NCBI GenBank assembly: GCA_028023455.1
Contig: JAQFVV010006294.1
Location: 2,879,001 to 2,943,000, forward strand
From: Epiperipatus broadwayi
Taxonomy: Eukaryota; Onychophora; Udeonychophora; Euonychophora; Peripatidae
Length of the DNA stretch: 64,000 nucleotides
Direction of reading: 5' to 3'
Shown here: one piece after another, positions 11,944 to 23,500 of the stretch
How the letters are laid out: each line of letters begins with the position of its first letter
How positions within the stretch are numbered: the stretch's first letter is position 1
Notes under the pieces: generated by a model
The model's database searches: none
What the model was told of the DNA's origin: nothing
The model's input: the letters and a program-made list of their open reading frames with translations, nothing else
Program-made: the position numbers and the translations under genes

Positions 11944-12221
11944 AATGGACACTTGATTGAGATTTATGCACAGACCTTCATGCATCCATTGATTACTAGT
12001 GCTTGCACTGGGTAGCACTACTTTATGAAGAGTTTGCTTCTATTCACGAATTGTATTAAGAATGCTTGGACAGATCATGGAACTGAACTGGCAGGAAATA
12101 AGTAATTGATAAATTACAGATATATTGAAGAAAAATTTTCAGAGTTGTTGAATAAGAAAATAAATAAAAATAACAATTCAAGCAATCGAAAAAGTAAATT
12201 CAAATAAAAGATAAGAATTAT

Positions 12222-12235
12222 TGGGGGGGGGGGGC
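12222..12235. repeat. Poly-G run of about 12
   Basis: An uninterrupted G run at about 12223-12234 in AT-rich DNA. Simple repeat, no further context. Confidence 0.8.
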
Positions 12236-12462
12236 ATGCTACTGTAAAGGATAAAAAAAGCATTGGATTATTAATCAGATTGATAAAATAGAAATAAGGT
12301 GACTATAAATATTGTACAGAATGCTGTAGTAATGAATTGATATACAAAACTAATAAAACTAGATTAATGTTTTTTGTTTTTTAAAAAAGGGGACTATAAG
12401 AAAATAAGAGAATTATAAAGAAACGGGATAAATTTGATTGTTTTATAGCAGAATAAAATGGA

Positions 12463-12975
12463 GTGGGAAAAGCAGAGTGCAAGAATGAAGTCATAATTGA
12501 AAAATATAAATTTATTAATAAAGAAAGTAGATGCATTGAATATATCAGTGATTTATATAATAGAAATGAAAATTTATCTTCTGTATTGATGGGAAAAGAA
12601 AGTTATCTAAATATAATGAATAAAGTTGTAAAAACATTAGTTAAGAATGAAACTGGCAAGGCACATATGATTAATGAGATGCCATTTGAATTATTGAATG
12701 CTGTAAGAGAATAGAGTTTGAGATAAGTAATTAATATTTATAATGTGATTTATGATCCAGGAGAATGACCAATATATTTATTTTTATCATTTATAAATTC
12801 CATCAACTTAATTCAATGAAGCGTGAGGATTTTAGAACAATTAACTTATTCGCACTTTCCAGTTAAGGTATTGTTTCATATGTTCAATCCATTTGAAGAA
12901 TAATTTGGATTTAAAAAGAGATAGAGGATCAAGAGGTGCAATTGGAATGGCCAGATCTATTGTTGAGGGATAAAT
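12463..12975 (+). pseudogene. RTE/CFDP2-like LINE fragment (linker and N-terminal RT)
   Basis: An open stretch of 83 codons (12463-12714) contains I-E-Y-I-S-D-L-Y-N-R and later V-K-N-E-T-G-K-A-H, which fit the linker before the reverse transcriptase of RTE-type LINEs (W-x-E-Y-F-x-D-L-Y-N, then the A-x-x-x-x-K-x-G-K-A-x-G box). Beyond the stop, shifted frames give REDFRTINLFALSS, equivalent to the RT block with N-Y-R-x-I-S-L, and later RGSRGAIGMARSI, equivalent to G-F-R-x-G-R-G-T-R-D-A-I. The catalytic D-D motif lies beyond the break near 12980. Degenerate. Possibly the same family as the relic at 139-330. Confidence 0.6.
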
Positions 12976-13223
12976 ATATATATATATTAATAAATCATAA
13001 ATTATCAATGTACCTAACTAGTTTCCAAATGGAATTCACATAATAACAGCCAAAGCTTTTTTAAACCAATAGAAGACCTATAATCTGTTGTAAAGGCAAT
13101 CTCTATAGACAAAATCCATCTTTTATATATATAGTGAGGGAGAGAAGAGAGAAGTCAGTTTTATTGATCTAGAACAGGCAATTTCAAAGCATGAATTGGG
13201 GGTTATTTTATTGAATGTATTAA

Positions 13224-13480
13224 CTAGTTAAGGGTCATGCACCATATTGAATTTTTAAAAAAATTGACCTGAGACACAATTTTCACAATAACTTCAGTTT
13301 TAATAATGTTAGAGCAAAAAAAATTACATTGATAGAAACTAGAAAAACTAAGGAAAACAATAAGCATATGTACTGGTTGGTTTTGTTTGTTCATATAACA
13401 AGATCTAGCATCTAGGCAAAGTATCTTGAGTCCAATCATGTGCAAGATACATAAGTTTGGAACACTCATGAACTCTGCCC
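13224..13480 (-). repeat. Dispersed repeat X, copy with exon-like end
   Basis: Segment 13240-13365 matches 48818-48945 closely (CATATTGAATTTTT, then GACCTGAGACACAATTTTCA on the plus strand). Segment 13385-13470 matches 54595-54680 (GTTCAT..AACAAGATC, then TGTGCAAGATACA). Read on the minus strand, the first piece ends GTTATTGTGAAAATTGTGTC then TCAG/GTCAAT, an exon-like end before a weak donor, preceded by a short open frame with EVIVKIVSQ. It is a mosaic of the same repeat found near 16.5 and 49 kb. Function unknown. Confidence 0.45.
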
Positions 13481-16380
13481 TATTTGCCTATTTTCCAGAT
13501 CTATCAACTTACGAGCAACAATCCCAATGATACCGGTCTAATTTATCTCTCTCCGCCGGCATCGCAAAGCGGAGACACAAAAAGACTAATTTAAATTTAT
13601 ATGATGGAATATTTTAGCATGAAATATGTGTGACTTATTTAAAGGTCATGACTTTTCATATTAATTATATTTATAAGATTAGTGGGAGGTCATCTAGTCA
13701 GAGCGAGCATAATTTAATAACTAAGATATTAATATTTAAATAAAAGAAAACAATGATTCTGCAAGTTTATAATATATATATAAGATTTATTACTTTAAAG
13801 AAATATGAATAAATACTCGTTTCATTATTTTATTAATCATTGGCCTCTTAACGTAAATATATTTTGAATTGCATTTAGATGGTAACAGGTAAATCATGAC
13901 ATTTATTTATAACTTAGAAGATGACAGATTTGATTGATTACTTTATTTGATTTATTAGTGCGGCTAGCCCGTATGCCAATAATAGATAAATATACTGATG
14001 AACAATTGTGATTTAGCGCTATGAGGAAATATATTCTTGAGATACCAATCCACCCCCCAGAAGGAACAAAATATAGCACTTAACCGATTTAGCTTACAAA
14101 TATTATTTTAGGACTGAAATATTAATTTTATTACAAAAATACATTTGATTAATAGATGAAAGGATTTCAATTTTTGCTGAGTGAGAAATGTGTGTGGGAC
14201 AGCTTGTTAACATCTATATATAATGCCATGGAAAAAGGACGTGCATCTGAAAATATTAGTAAATCCCATAAATGGATCTGGTTAGTTGAATCACAACATT
14301 ACGGCTTATGGATATTCATAGGTTTTATTTAGAAATATAACAGAAAGGCAGGGCGTGCATGGCAGCATATTTATGTGATCCAGTCACGGATCCTTGGTGC
14401 TTCTGAGAATTCATTGAAGAAATAGATCGATATATGTCTGCAAACGTTGGCAGAATTGGTTCACGAACGAAGAGCAGTCGGCTGCATATTTAATGGGCTG
14501 GGATTTTCACAGAGCGATCCCCATATAAAGCCAGCTTAAGCAACCAAATAAGTCCCCAAGAGGGTTAAGAGCCTTGTTCTTGGACTTAGATATACGAGTC
14601 AGGGTTCGGCTTTCCGATATGCCCGGGTAGAGAAGCACAAATATATATATAAGCGAACGATGAGGCCTATATGCACACAACGCTTGGAATAACACATAAC
14701 TTTTAAAGAATATTTACTTAATTACTGCCCATACATTATGGAATATCCTGCGTAATGGTATGATTTAATTACTAAACAGAAATGGATCATTGAAACTTAT
14801 TAAAATACATAATTTCTTGATATAAAGACTCCCCTTTAATTTATCTGTAAACTTCCCACACCATTAAATAAATATAAAAATTCGGTTATAAATGCTGTCA
14901 TTAAAATAAACATAATTATACATATACGAATGGGGTGGTGGTGATGATGAATTGGAGAATAAATAGATTTACTTTCACATAATAAATTTGAATTTTTAGG
15001 ATCAGCGCATTATTATTTAAAATAAAAAATTTTTTTTTAGAAAAACAGATTTATGCTCTGTTTTTTCTACAATAATCTTATGAGATAATTAATTTGTTTC
15101 CCCCCAAATTCATGAGCATTTGCTAAGATAAAAGAAGACTTGTTTTTACTTAAACTTAATCTAATCATCCCATAAAGTTGGGAAGGAAAAATGAAAGAGA
15201 AATTACATACTAGCGAATTTGAGGGATTATTGGCATATTTAAAATATAAATATATAAAATACGATAATAAAAGTTAAAAAGATTATTGCCGTATGAAAAT
15301 GAAAGAAAACAGATTTAATAGAGGTTCAATGATAAAAGGGAAATTAGAGTTATATAGAGTTACGTACAAACTAGAAGTAAGTAAATTGTAAATCATTTTA
15401 CATAATATTAATTATCTAATAGAAAAGGGTTATTATTATAGAAGGCTGAGTTTAAGAGATTTATACATTAGGCAGTGGCTAAAGTTTTTTTTTTACCTTG
15501 ATAAACATAGTGGTGGTCCTTGATGCTTTAGGGTCCATTGGGATTGATGAACTAGATCTAGATTTGGGTCAGTTAAGCAGGTAGCATTTACCTTTTCACT
15601 CTCTAAGCATTTTAAAGTTTATGGGTACGGAATCCAGAGTTATGATTGTGGGAAAGAGCATGTTTGAATGGAGAGAAAGGTGAATTTTCCTCTACTCACG
15701 ATACATTGTATTACTAAAACCATGAGTGTGGATTAGATCTGTCTTTGCTGTTTTACTATTGTGCTCCTCCTATGGATTCAAATCTAGCAGTATTTATACT
15801 ATTTTCCCGATGATGTTGGAAAGTACTTAGCTGCTAGACCTGAGGCACTTTGTGCACTTAGTAGATCTGGAATCTGCTGACCGGATGCATCTTTTGTTTG
15901 AGTAAGTTTTGAAAACAATGCAATCCTGTTACAAATTTCTTAAACGATTGTTTTAAAATATAGTCTTATGATTTTAAAACAAATTTGAAGTGGATAAAAT
16001 TTCCACTAATGGATTCTTACTTTACTGTTATAAATTATAACATTTTCATTCGGACTAATGGGTTTTTGGTTAATTGTCTTAATTGTGTTCGAGAAACTTC
16101 TTAGAAGAATTGCATCATTTTCTGACCACCATGATTAAAATAAATAAATTATATATAATTTTAAAATATACATTTAATATAATACGTTTTTATTTTATAC
16201 ATATTTTAGAAGTAATCTCCCCTCACCGATAATATGTACATATCCATTACACACATATACGAATTAAAATGAAATTAAATATTTGTTTATTAAAATTAGT
16301 CACATTAAGATATATATCTACATCAGTTATTTTAATAGTTAAGCAAGAAGAAAAAAATATGTATTAGTAAATACCTATAT
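13480..16380. other. AT-rich DNA with two less AT-rich patches, unassigned
   Basis: Two patches stand out from the AT-rich background: 14330-14700 (mixed composition; a 62-codon minus ORF with no family match) and 15500-15900 (frequent AGATCT and CTAG words, e.g. CTAGATCTAGATTTGGG). Neither gives a recognisable protein, tRNA or SINE structure. They could be pieces of the same composite repeat as the 54-56-kb region, which has patches of similar composition near 55.3-55.6 kb. Confidence 0.35.
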
Positions 16381-16461
16381 ATGCGTAAGGATGGAGTTTA
16401 AATATGGTTTGGTAGTGGGAGATTCTGAGTGGGCTGTGAAGCTCGATCTGAGTATCAGGTC

Positions 16462-16765
16462 GACTGCTTCTCATAAGATAAATAGTGATAACTATATAAA
16501 AAAATAAGGAAAAAAGAAATTCTCATATCCAAAATAATTATTTTATTGTTTGTTCATAATTTGGAATTTATCATTAATTAAAGTTCAAATTACATCTTCA
16601 GTGATAATTTCTTTGTATTCCTCACAAAATTATCTTTAAAAACATATATAATATGTCTTACCTGAGATAACCCATAGCTTCATAACTTGCGGTAATAGGA
16701 AGATAAGAATTCTTCATTTTTTTCTTGCACCCCAAAGTTGAAAATTTTCAAGGTGCCTGGAAGAA
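16462..16765 (-). repeat. Dispersed repeat X, copy with a splice-framed exon-like segment
   Basis: 16462-16700 aligns with 48943-49180 (TAAATAGTGATAACTATATA and following). On the minus strand, CTTCCAG ends an acceptor-like tract at about 16761. A ~95-base segment follows, ending CTCAG/GTAAGA at about 16663, a consensus donor. One frame reads VMKLWVIS just before the donor; the equivalent place in the 49-kb copy reads EIVKLWINS with the same donor. The frame has a stop upstream in both copies. Conservation of the donor and of the local reading frame suggests an old transposon exon. Family unknown. Confidence 0.45.
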
Positions 16766-17239
16766 AAAATGTTCTCGCTAATAAAAGATAAAAAAAAAAT
16801 TAGAATTCTATCAGAATGTAAAAATAATAAAACAAGTGTAGATATTATTACTTACCTCTATAAATTATTTTGATTTTAGACTTTGGATAAACCAACCTTG
16901 TTCATAACATCATCATACTGAATAATCATTGCCAATACAGAAAACAATTTACAAATTTAGAATATGAGAAGTCAAAGATTACTATAAAGGTTTTAAAGGC
17001 ACATATTTATATATAAAAAAATGTTTATATTCTACCTCTTTCAGGATGTCTTCCAGAGAAGCATACTTGTTCATATTATCTAATACAAATATACAAAATA
17101 TTAAATATTTCATATTATTCAATATTATTATTAATAAAAGATAAATCATTCCAGATCTTGTTACCAATTGGAAAAAGTAATCTGTGAAAAAAAAACAATA
17201 AAAACTAAATAAAACCAAAATAATAAAAACTAAGTTTGT

Positions 17240-17880
17240 AAAACAAAAACAATAAAAACTGCAATCCCTCCGTGCATCTGCTATGCAGCCTTGAAATTAA
17301 CATTGCATTTTTCTATAGTAGGTCGAATTTTATAAATACGGTCAAATTTTGCACTTTTTTTGTTCGGAATTTTTTTATTATATTGGCAAAATATAGGGTT
17401 CTAATAGTAGGATCATTACTCCAAATGTCCTTCAATCAGAATACAGGGGCCTTACATGAAATTCCCAATGTCATCCCAAAAAAGGCAGACAATTCTTGTT
17501 CTGTCACATTTTTCCAATCACGCATACATTTCTCCGTAGTGGCATATTTATTCGTTTTTTCAATAATTTTTACACACATAACATATAAAAAAATATAAGA
17601 TAGAATACTCACCCACAGGCGAAATCTTCAAACCTGTCCTGTAGTAACATTCGAAGGCATATTAGAAGCACTAGTTGATGGGCCTGCTTTACTGCTATTG
17701 TCCAGAACAACATTTGTATTTTTTCTTCGCCTTTTCACTGGTAAAGTGGTTGCTTCTTCTTCTTTGGATGATGATGTGAAGTATTCCTGTAGATTGCTGT
17801 ATGTAATACTGTCGTCGGAATCAAATGGTTTAGGAATTTCAAATTCATCGAGGCTGAAAGAATCCATTTCTGCCGATTAA
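17240..17880 (-). pseudogene. piggyBac-like transposase, 5' part, broken
   Basis: On the minus strand an ATG in good context (CAGAAATGG, start at 17867) opens 79 codons with an acidic N-terminus (MDSFSLDEFEIPKPFDSDDS), a KRRRK basic patch and an S/T-rich stretch, typical of the disordered N-terminus of piggyBac-derived (PGBD-like) proteins. After a stop and short gap, shifted frames read EKTNKYATTEKCMRDWKNVT, then EQELSAFFGMTLGIS and LKDIWSNDPTIRTLYF. This is the piggyBac start: E-T-N-x-Y-A, W-x-x-V-T-x-x-E-L-x-A-F-x-G, and L-x-x-x-W-S. The copy ends near 17250, before the DDD catalytic residues. A polypyrimidine tract and TTAG just upstream of the ATG (about 17912) suggest a possible 5' intron. 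Confidence 0.68.
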
Positions 17881-20580
17881 TTTCTTTGCGTCGTTTTGTT
17901 TCTGTGTAATCTAAAAAACTGAGAAAAAATTAATAAAAATAATTGACCCTCCTGGGAAAAAAATTAATAAAAACTTTATTTTTTGTCGTAGAAAAAAATG
18001 GCGACTACCTACAGAAAGTTAAAAAAAAAGACGCAGAGAGCTGTGGTATTCACACTCCTCTTAGTTTTTCTGTAATTTCGAAAAGAAAACCGAACTTCAA
18101 TGAATAATAATGACGCGCGGATGGTCCACCCAAAACACCAAAGCAGATAAAGGAATAAAAGATATTTATTAAAAAATTTGTATGTAAATTAAAATATATC
18201 TATACCGAAGCAGATACAGGAATAAAAGATATTTATTAAGAAATTTGTATGTAAATTAAAATATATTTATAATTTTAATGATCTTGATAAACAGTGATGT
18301 TATCTATGTTATTTTACATATATGTATATATTTAGATGAATTGTTAAACAAATGTTTTAATTCAGCTAAGACTAGTTTTGTCATTAGGAGGATCACTCAT
18401 CTCAATTTTCGAATGATATGACAGTATTCATAAGTAAGCAAAATGATAGGTAAGATTAACAAATATCAAAAATAGAAATGGATGAAGTCTATTATGGCGT
18501 TCTTTCATATAAATTATAATAAATAATAAAAGATCATATACAATAGCTATCTAAATATATATCAATAAGAATTATACATAAAAAGCCTTTTTCGGCACAT
18601 ATGGTCTTTTTAAATGATAAGCATCTATTTTAACGTTAACCAGTTATTGCAGATTGAACATTGTCTAGTGTTTTATAATGGAGATAAAATAACAGTAACA
18701 AAATAAAACATCAGTAAAGTAGAATATTTTTTAATATTGAAGCAATGTATATCTTTATGCAGATATACTTGCTTCATGTTTATTTAAGTCAGCCTATCTC
18801 CTATCGTATATTTATAATTTATTACTAATATCCGCACACATTAGTAATAGGTGCGTGTGTGTGTACAATACTACATCATTTTCTAAAAGCTAAAAGTTAA
18901 TCATTTAAATCATGCGTTTGCAGTTAAAGAAAATTACATTTTATAGAAGTTAAAATCCATTAAAGAAAAATGTAAAAGTATTTTATACAGTGGGAGAGAG
19001 GTAGGTAGACAATGAAAGGAACATACGTGCCATAGTTCTTTATCCATACATTCCATCATCCAAAATAGTTACAGTTGAACACCTTTAGATGTTTTAAGGT
19101 GTTAAATAGAAAAGAAATTACAAAGATCAAGAAACCAAATGGGTGACTTACAGATATGAGGAAATGAAGAATTAGTGGTACAGTAATTAATGTAATGGAT
19201 TTGAAATCCATTAAGTTAAATTATGAGATACCCCAGGCATAACACAAGATATAAAAACATCATATGGGGCATTGTTATTATTCATTCCATGATTATTTTA
19301 GAATTCTTCCATAAGTATTTTAGAATTTTTCATTATCATATTTAAAATTATTTTAAAATTTCGGAGATATATTTGTTACACTGCTCAATAAGAATAAGAA
19401 TAATAATAAGGTTAAATATATTTACTAGCTTGAGTGAGTAGTCCAACGTCGGCTTCTTCAAAGTCATCGGTGGAGTGGCATCTGAGAAGTTCCATCCAAA
19501 TGCCGTTCAAACCATTGTCCTACTACCATCATGCCAGCCCAGAGAAGAATCCATCTACAAATCCACAGAAATCCCAAAGTCATTTAGTGCTGATAAAATA
19601 TTTTAATTAACCCACATTTGTAACTATAATTCAACTTTGTGTAACCTTAACCATTCTCTAGTCTTAACCTCATAAATTATATATTTTATATTATCTTATT
19701 ATGTCAAATCTGCTGGCTTAATTATTTAACAATTTAAGAATTTATATTTTTATAATTTTATTTGCTTATATTAGCTTGATTGATGTAGGGAGAGATTTCA
19801 ATTAGTTAAATATGTTTGCATCTTCACTGTTCTCAAAGTATCAAGGGATGCAGAACAGGGAAGATGCCAAGCTTAAAATCTTAAACATGAACAATAACAA
19901 GTTGTACAAATTATTTTAAAGTTTTTCTTCTTATATCCCCCATCATATCAAGGTGAGTTATTTTGAATTCTTAGAATTATGTATAAAAATCAATGAAGGA
20001 TGGCAAGTGTATTTTATTCAATTAAAATTTTAAATCATTTTGTTATTTATTATTGCTCTATATATATTGTTATCTAAACTAAACATTAGAAATGTTATTA
20101 AAGTACTTATCATTAAATAATATAGTTATTAAAATTGTTACTTCACATATCCTAAATTATAAAACTGTTATAAACTGCAGTAATATTTATGATTTCATAT
20201 TATCCATATTGTAAGAAGTAACTTAAGCTTTCTTAAAATATTTGTATAAAGTTAAGATGCAATTCAGTTATAACTATAATAAATAATGAATAGCTCATTC
20301 CAAAATTAAATAATCCCCTCCCCCCCTTCGGATATTTAAAACATTGTTTGATTATTATATGTTAGATTTAAAATTAATGAAATAAGAGATTCTGAACAGA
20401 ATATTTATTATTAAAATGAATCATAAATGGCTAAACAGGAATGCTTATAATTTATATATCTATAAATTGATTTCCTAATATTTACTTGGATGGGAGGAAG
20501 GCTTAGTATTTACCGTTTTTTTATACTATATATTGTGTTTCTATCTTATCATATGTGTAGCAGTGGGCATATTTGCATTA
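17880..20580. other. AT-rich intergenic DNA
   Basis: No gene recognised. 17990-18130 is less AT-rich and lies upstream of the piggyBac ATG on its strand; it may be that element's 5' leader. The remainder, including the ~60-residue ORFs, shows no family signal. A tandem duplication at 18141-18274 is listed separately. Confidence 0.45.
18141..18274. repeat. 67-bp tandem duplication (2 copies)
   Basis: AAGCAGATA(A/C)AGGAATAAAA begins at 18141 and again at 18208. The following ~57 bases (GATATTTATTAA(A/G)AAATTTG and onward) match with a few substitutions. Confidence 0.8.
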
Positions 20581-20589
20581 TTACTTGAA

Positions 20590-20960
20590 TTTCATATATA
20601 TTTTGGTACAGTTCATGCGTCCTAATGGTCAAACTGCACAAGGGCTGACCAGACGCCATGCCTGGATTTCCTAATCCACAGATTAGCCCCTGTCTGGGTT
20701 CCACAGGAGCCGGAGACTTAGCGATCCCAAATCCTGAATTTAAGCACTTTGTATGCACCCTGGGCGTGAAGCAGATGCATTTCTGCAACCAGGGACATTC
20801 ATTCCTTTTTGCAATGAACCTAATCTTCACATTGCCAACTTGACCATTGTTGCTTCTTATGACATTAGCTACATTTCTTAGATAGCAACAGAACTTCTAG
20901 TTAATGTTAACCTCTTGCCTTCCCTTACAATCATTAGCTATCCCGGGTAACTTAACTCGA
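20590..20960 (-). other. G+C-rich island with 93-codon frame, unidentified
   Basis: About 250 bases near 50% G+C stand out sharply from the surroundings. On the minus strand a frame from about 20840 to 20549 is uninterrupted for 93 codons, with ordinary amino-acid composition and four or more Cys (NECPWLQKCICF, later KCLNSGFGIAKS and GLICGLGNPGMASG). I do not recognise the protein. Next to it, 20945-20970 on the minus strand has a GGTTCGAG sequence like a pol III B box, so a SINE or processed RNA is an alternative. No tail or target duplication was identified. Confidence 0.3.
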
Positions 20961-21631
20961 ACCCGTGACAAGTGAATCCCTTATTAAATAAGCTGTTAAA
21001 CATAAATTCAAACCTGGAATGGATTGATGATGATTAATAATATTTGTTAAGTATATAGAACACTTGCAATTATTGTAATCCACCATTACCTTCCAGAAAT
21101 GTTGTAAAAACCAGTAGATAATCTTTAATTATATGGTCAGTCATTTCTCTCTATTGTGTCAATATTATAATAAACTGATATTACTTTAATTAAATTATGT
21201 GTACATTTGTATTGAGTTGAAGCTATTTATTTATTTAATTGTTGCTATAAGATGTTATCCAATGAGATGTGTAGAATAGAAATAAATGCATCCACATTTT
21301 GTAACTTAGAGATCAAATTCAAGCCCTGAAATAAATATATTCAATTAAATAATAATAATAATAGTATAATAAGTAAAGAATTAATAGGCGCTCGTGAGAA
21401 GTAATGTTAGTACTGGAGAACTCTGAGAGTGAGAATTCTGAGCTACATTGAACTGTATGAAGGGAAGTTAGGTGACGTCAGGGATGTTAATTAACTGATG
21501 GAAGTTGGGAAGCCCTTGTAGGTGTTTAAACTAAAGGGCATGGGTAACCCTGTGTTTGTTGGTTCAGGGTCCCTGCTTGATCTTTCGGTCTTGTTGACTG
21601 GTTATGCAATCTTGACCATTACAATATAGAG

Positions 21632-23365
21632 ATTTAATATAATTTCAATGAATTGACTATATAACCAACCAATATATAAAATAAATAATACATAAACTGT
21701 ACAACTTTTATATAATTTTCCATTTATTTTTAATTGACCACTTAACTAAATTGTTTAAGTTATTTATAATATAAAATGTTTTATATATTTGTCTTTTTGA
21801 ATCTTTAATGTAATTTAAAGATGTATTATTTTTTGTAGCATCAGTTTTATGTTTATATGTTAAGTAGTGAATGTATAAAGCAGATTTATCATCTTGCCTA
21901 TTAATTGGAGTTATGTTCCTTGGCTCTACCTGTTTTCCTATATGACTATAGTAAATCATATTGCTATGGTCATAGTTTTATATAAGATTCCTTTTTTGAA
22001 TTTTATATCATCTCTTAATTTATAACTACCTAATAATTTATCCAGACTTACACTATTCAACCATCCAGTATTTATATGCTTATCAATATAATTTTTGTTT
22101 TTTAAATTTTGGCATAATATAAAAATTTGATCCATTTCTTATTTGAATTATTGTTGCTATTATCATTTTCCATAGAAATGTTATTATTTAATATAGATTT
22201 TTTTTAGAATTAAAGGGTATATTTTTAATAGTTTTAGGGTTATATTTATAATCTTTATATAATTTAATAAATTGATGCTTTTGTAAATCAGCTTTATTTC
22301 TATGTGTATTATATTTATCATTTCTATATTTAAAATTTTTAACGACTGTTAGCTTTTGCACCCATGCTTGTGAATCTATAGCAGGGGTCCCCAACCCTAT
22401 GCTGTGGGCATCATGGCGCCTGCAGACCATTTTACATGTGCCCGCCACTATCCGAACACGATAAAAAATTATTTATCTGATACAAATAAATTTAATTTTT
22501 AAAATTTATTATAAATTATTGTATTATATTGTAATCAAATGTTAAAATTTTATTTTTGAAATAAATATTTTTTTGTACATTATGTGTATTATTAACAATA
22601 TCCAACTATAAATTTACATTGAAAAAATAAATGGTGTTTGCCACCTGGCCAGTATTATAGAATGTGCTCTTCTTAATTTGTTTTCTTTAATAAAGTATTT
22701 TAATGTAATTTTGTTATCATTATCTATGTAAATTTCTATACTTAAATAAAATATTTAATTTTATCTTTAAATTATTATTAAAATTATTATAAATGTTATT
22801 CATATCTTTTATTACCAATAATTAAAATGTCATCAACAAATCTAAAATGATGTATTATTTTTTGACATTATTCTTTTTTAAATTATAATAGTTTCTAATT
22901 CATTTATAAATATTGATGACATTAATCCAGTAATTGCATAACTCATAACCCATCCTTCATGCATATTCCAAAATTCATTATTATATTTAAAATATAAATT
23001 ATGTATATAATGTTAAACCCTCTTCTATAATATTTATTATGTCTATGTCATTCATATATTGATTTAGATTTAAGTCTTGGAATACTATTCAATATCTATT
23101 GTAAAAATACTTTTGTTCCTAATCAATTTTATATTATTTAATTTGATTATAATACTATCTGTATTTTTAAAGAAAATTTTCTATATTCTAAAATACTACT
23201 TATCCATTTATTTAAATATTTATAAAATTTCTGTAAAATAAAATCATGAAAATTGAATAACAGTCTTAATGAATTATCTTTATTTATGAATTTTAATTTT
23301 TGTGAAAAAATATGGGTTTTCATAAGAAGGGGATACAATAATTTATACTGATTTATATACTTGGA
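21632..23365 (-). pseudogene. Penelope-like element, copy A (interrupted)
   Basis: Read on the minus strand, frames include SLRLLFNFHDFILQKF, the RT catalytic box RFVDDILIIG (near 22840), IEIYIDNDNKITLKYFIKEN, then DSQAWVQKLTVVKNFKYRND. The C-terminal segment has IYYSHIG and later SALYIHYLTYKHKTDATKNN, which fits the GIY-YIG nuclease (Y-x-G, then S-A-x-x-x-H-x-x-x-x-x-H). The order RT then GIY-YIG defines Penelope-like elements. Many frameshifts. A truncated hAT MITE sits inside at the D-S-Q codons. Copy B lies next to it in the opposite orientation, and the two are alignable from about 23365 outward. Confidence 0.75.
22383..22670 (-). mobile_element. hAT-type MITE, truncated, inside Penelope copy A
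   Basis: It starts with the hAT terminus CAGGGGTCCCCAACC at 22383 and runs through CCATTTTACATGTGCCCGCC to GTATTATAGAATGTGCTCTT at 22670. It aligns over its length with the complete copy at 28519-28915 in inverse orientation, but has lost the last ~25 bases, including the second terminus, and an internal stretch. It has no coding capacity of its own and would depend on a hAT transposase. Confidence 0.8.
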
Positions 23366-23500
23366 TCTGGATGTTAAGTAAATATTGGATTAAAAATTCA
23401 ACTTTTAATTTTAATGATCAATAATTTTATAATTACCTAAGCTATAATGAGGAATTAAGAATAATTTCATAAATTTAAGGTCATTTAAATTTTCTAAAGA
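23366..23500. other. Spacer between the two Penelope copies
   Basis: About 130 bases of AT-rich sequence without alignable counterpart between the 5' ends of copies A and B. The junction structure is not resolved by eye. Confidence 0.4.

Larger units (their letters stand above)
11418..12044. mobile_element. Foldback element with hammerhead-like arms (copy 2)
   Basis: The arms pair over most of their length: AGTAGCAAACTCTAGTGCC near 11424 against GGTAGCACTA..AAGAGTTTGCTTC near 12011-12040; CTTGTCATTGATA-type against CTTTTCACTAATGA; ATGTTTTTATCTTAGAGCTC at about 11779 against the (inverted) GAGCACAAGATAAAAACA at about 11731. The left arm contains an internal tandem duplication of ~80 bp (the unit with TAGGAGC(T/A)CAAGAT, at about 11652 and 11729). 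The centre of symmetry is near 11765. No ORF of its own. It lies just upstream of an RTE-like LINE fragment and may be inserted in it. Confidence 0.65.

Noticed and set aside
20945-20975. tRNA gene or tRNA-derived SINE from the GGTTCGAG motif
   Set aside because: Only a B-box-like word is present; no A box at the right distance and no cloverleaf can be drawn.
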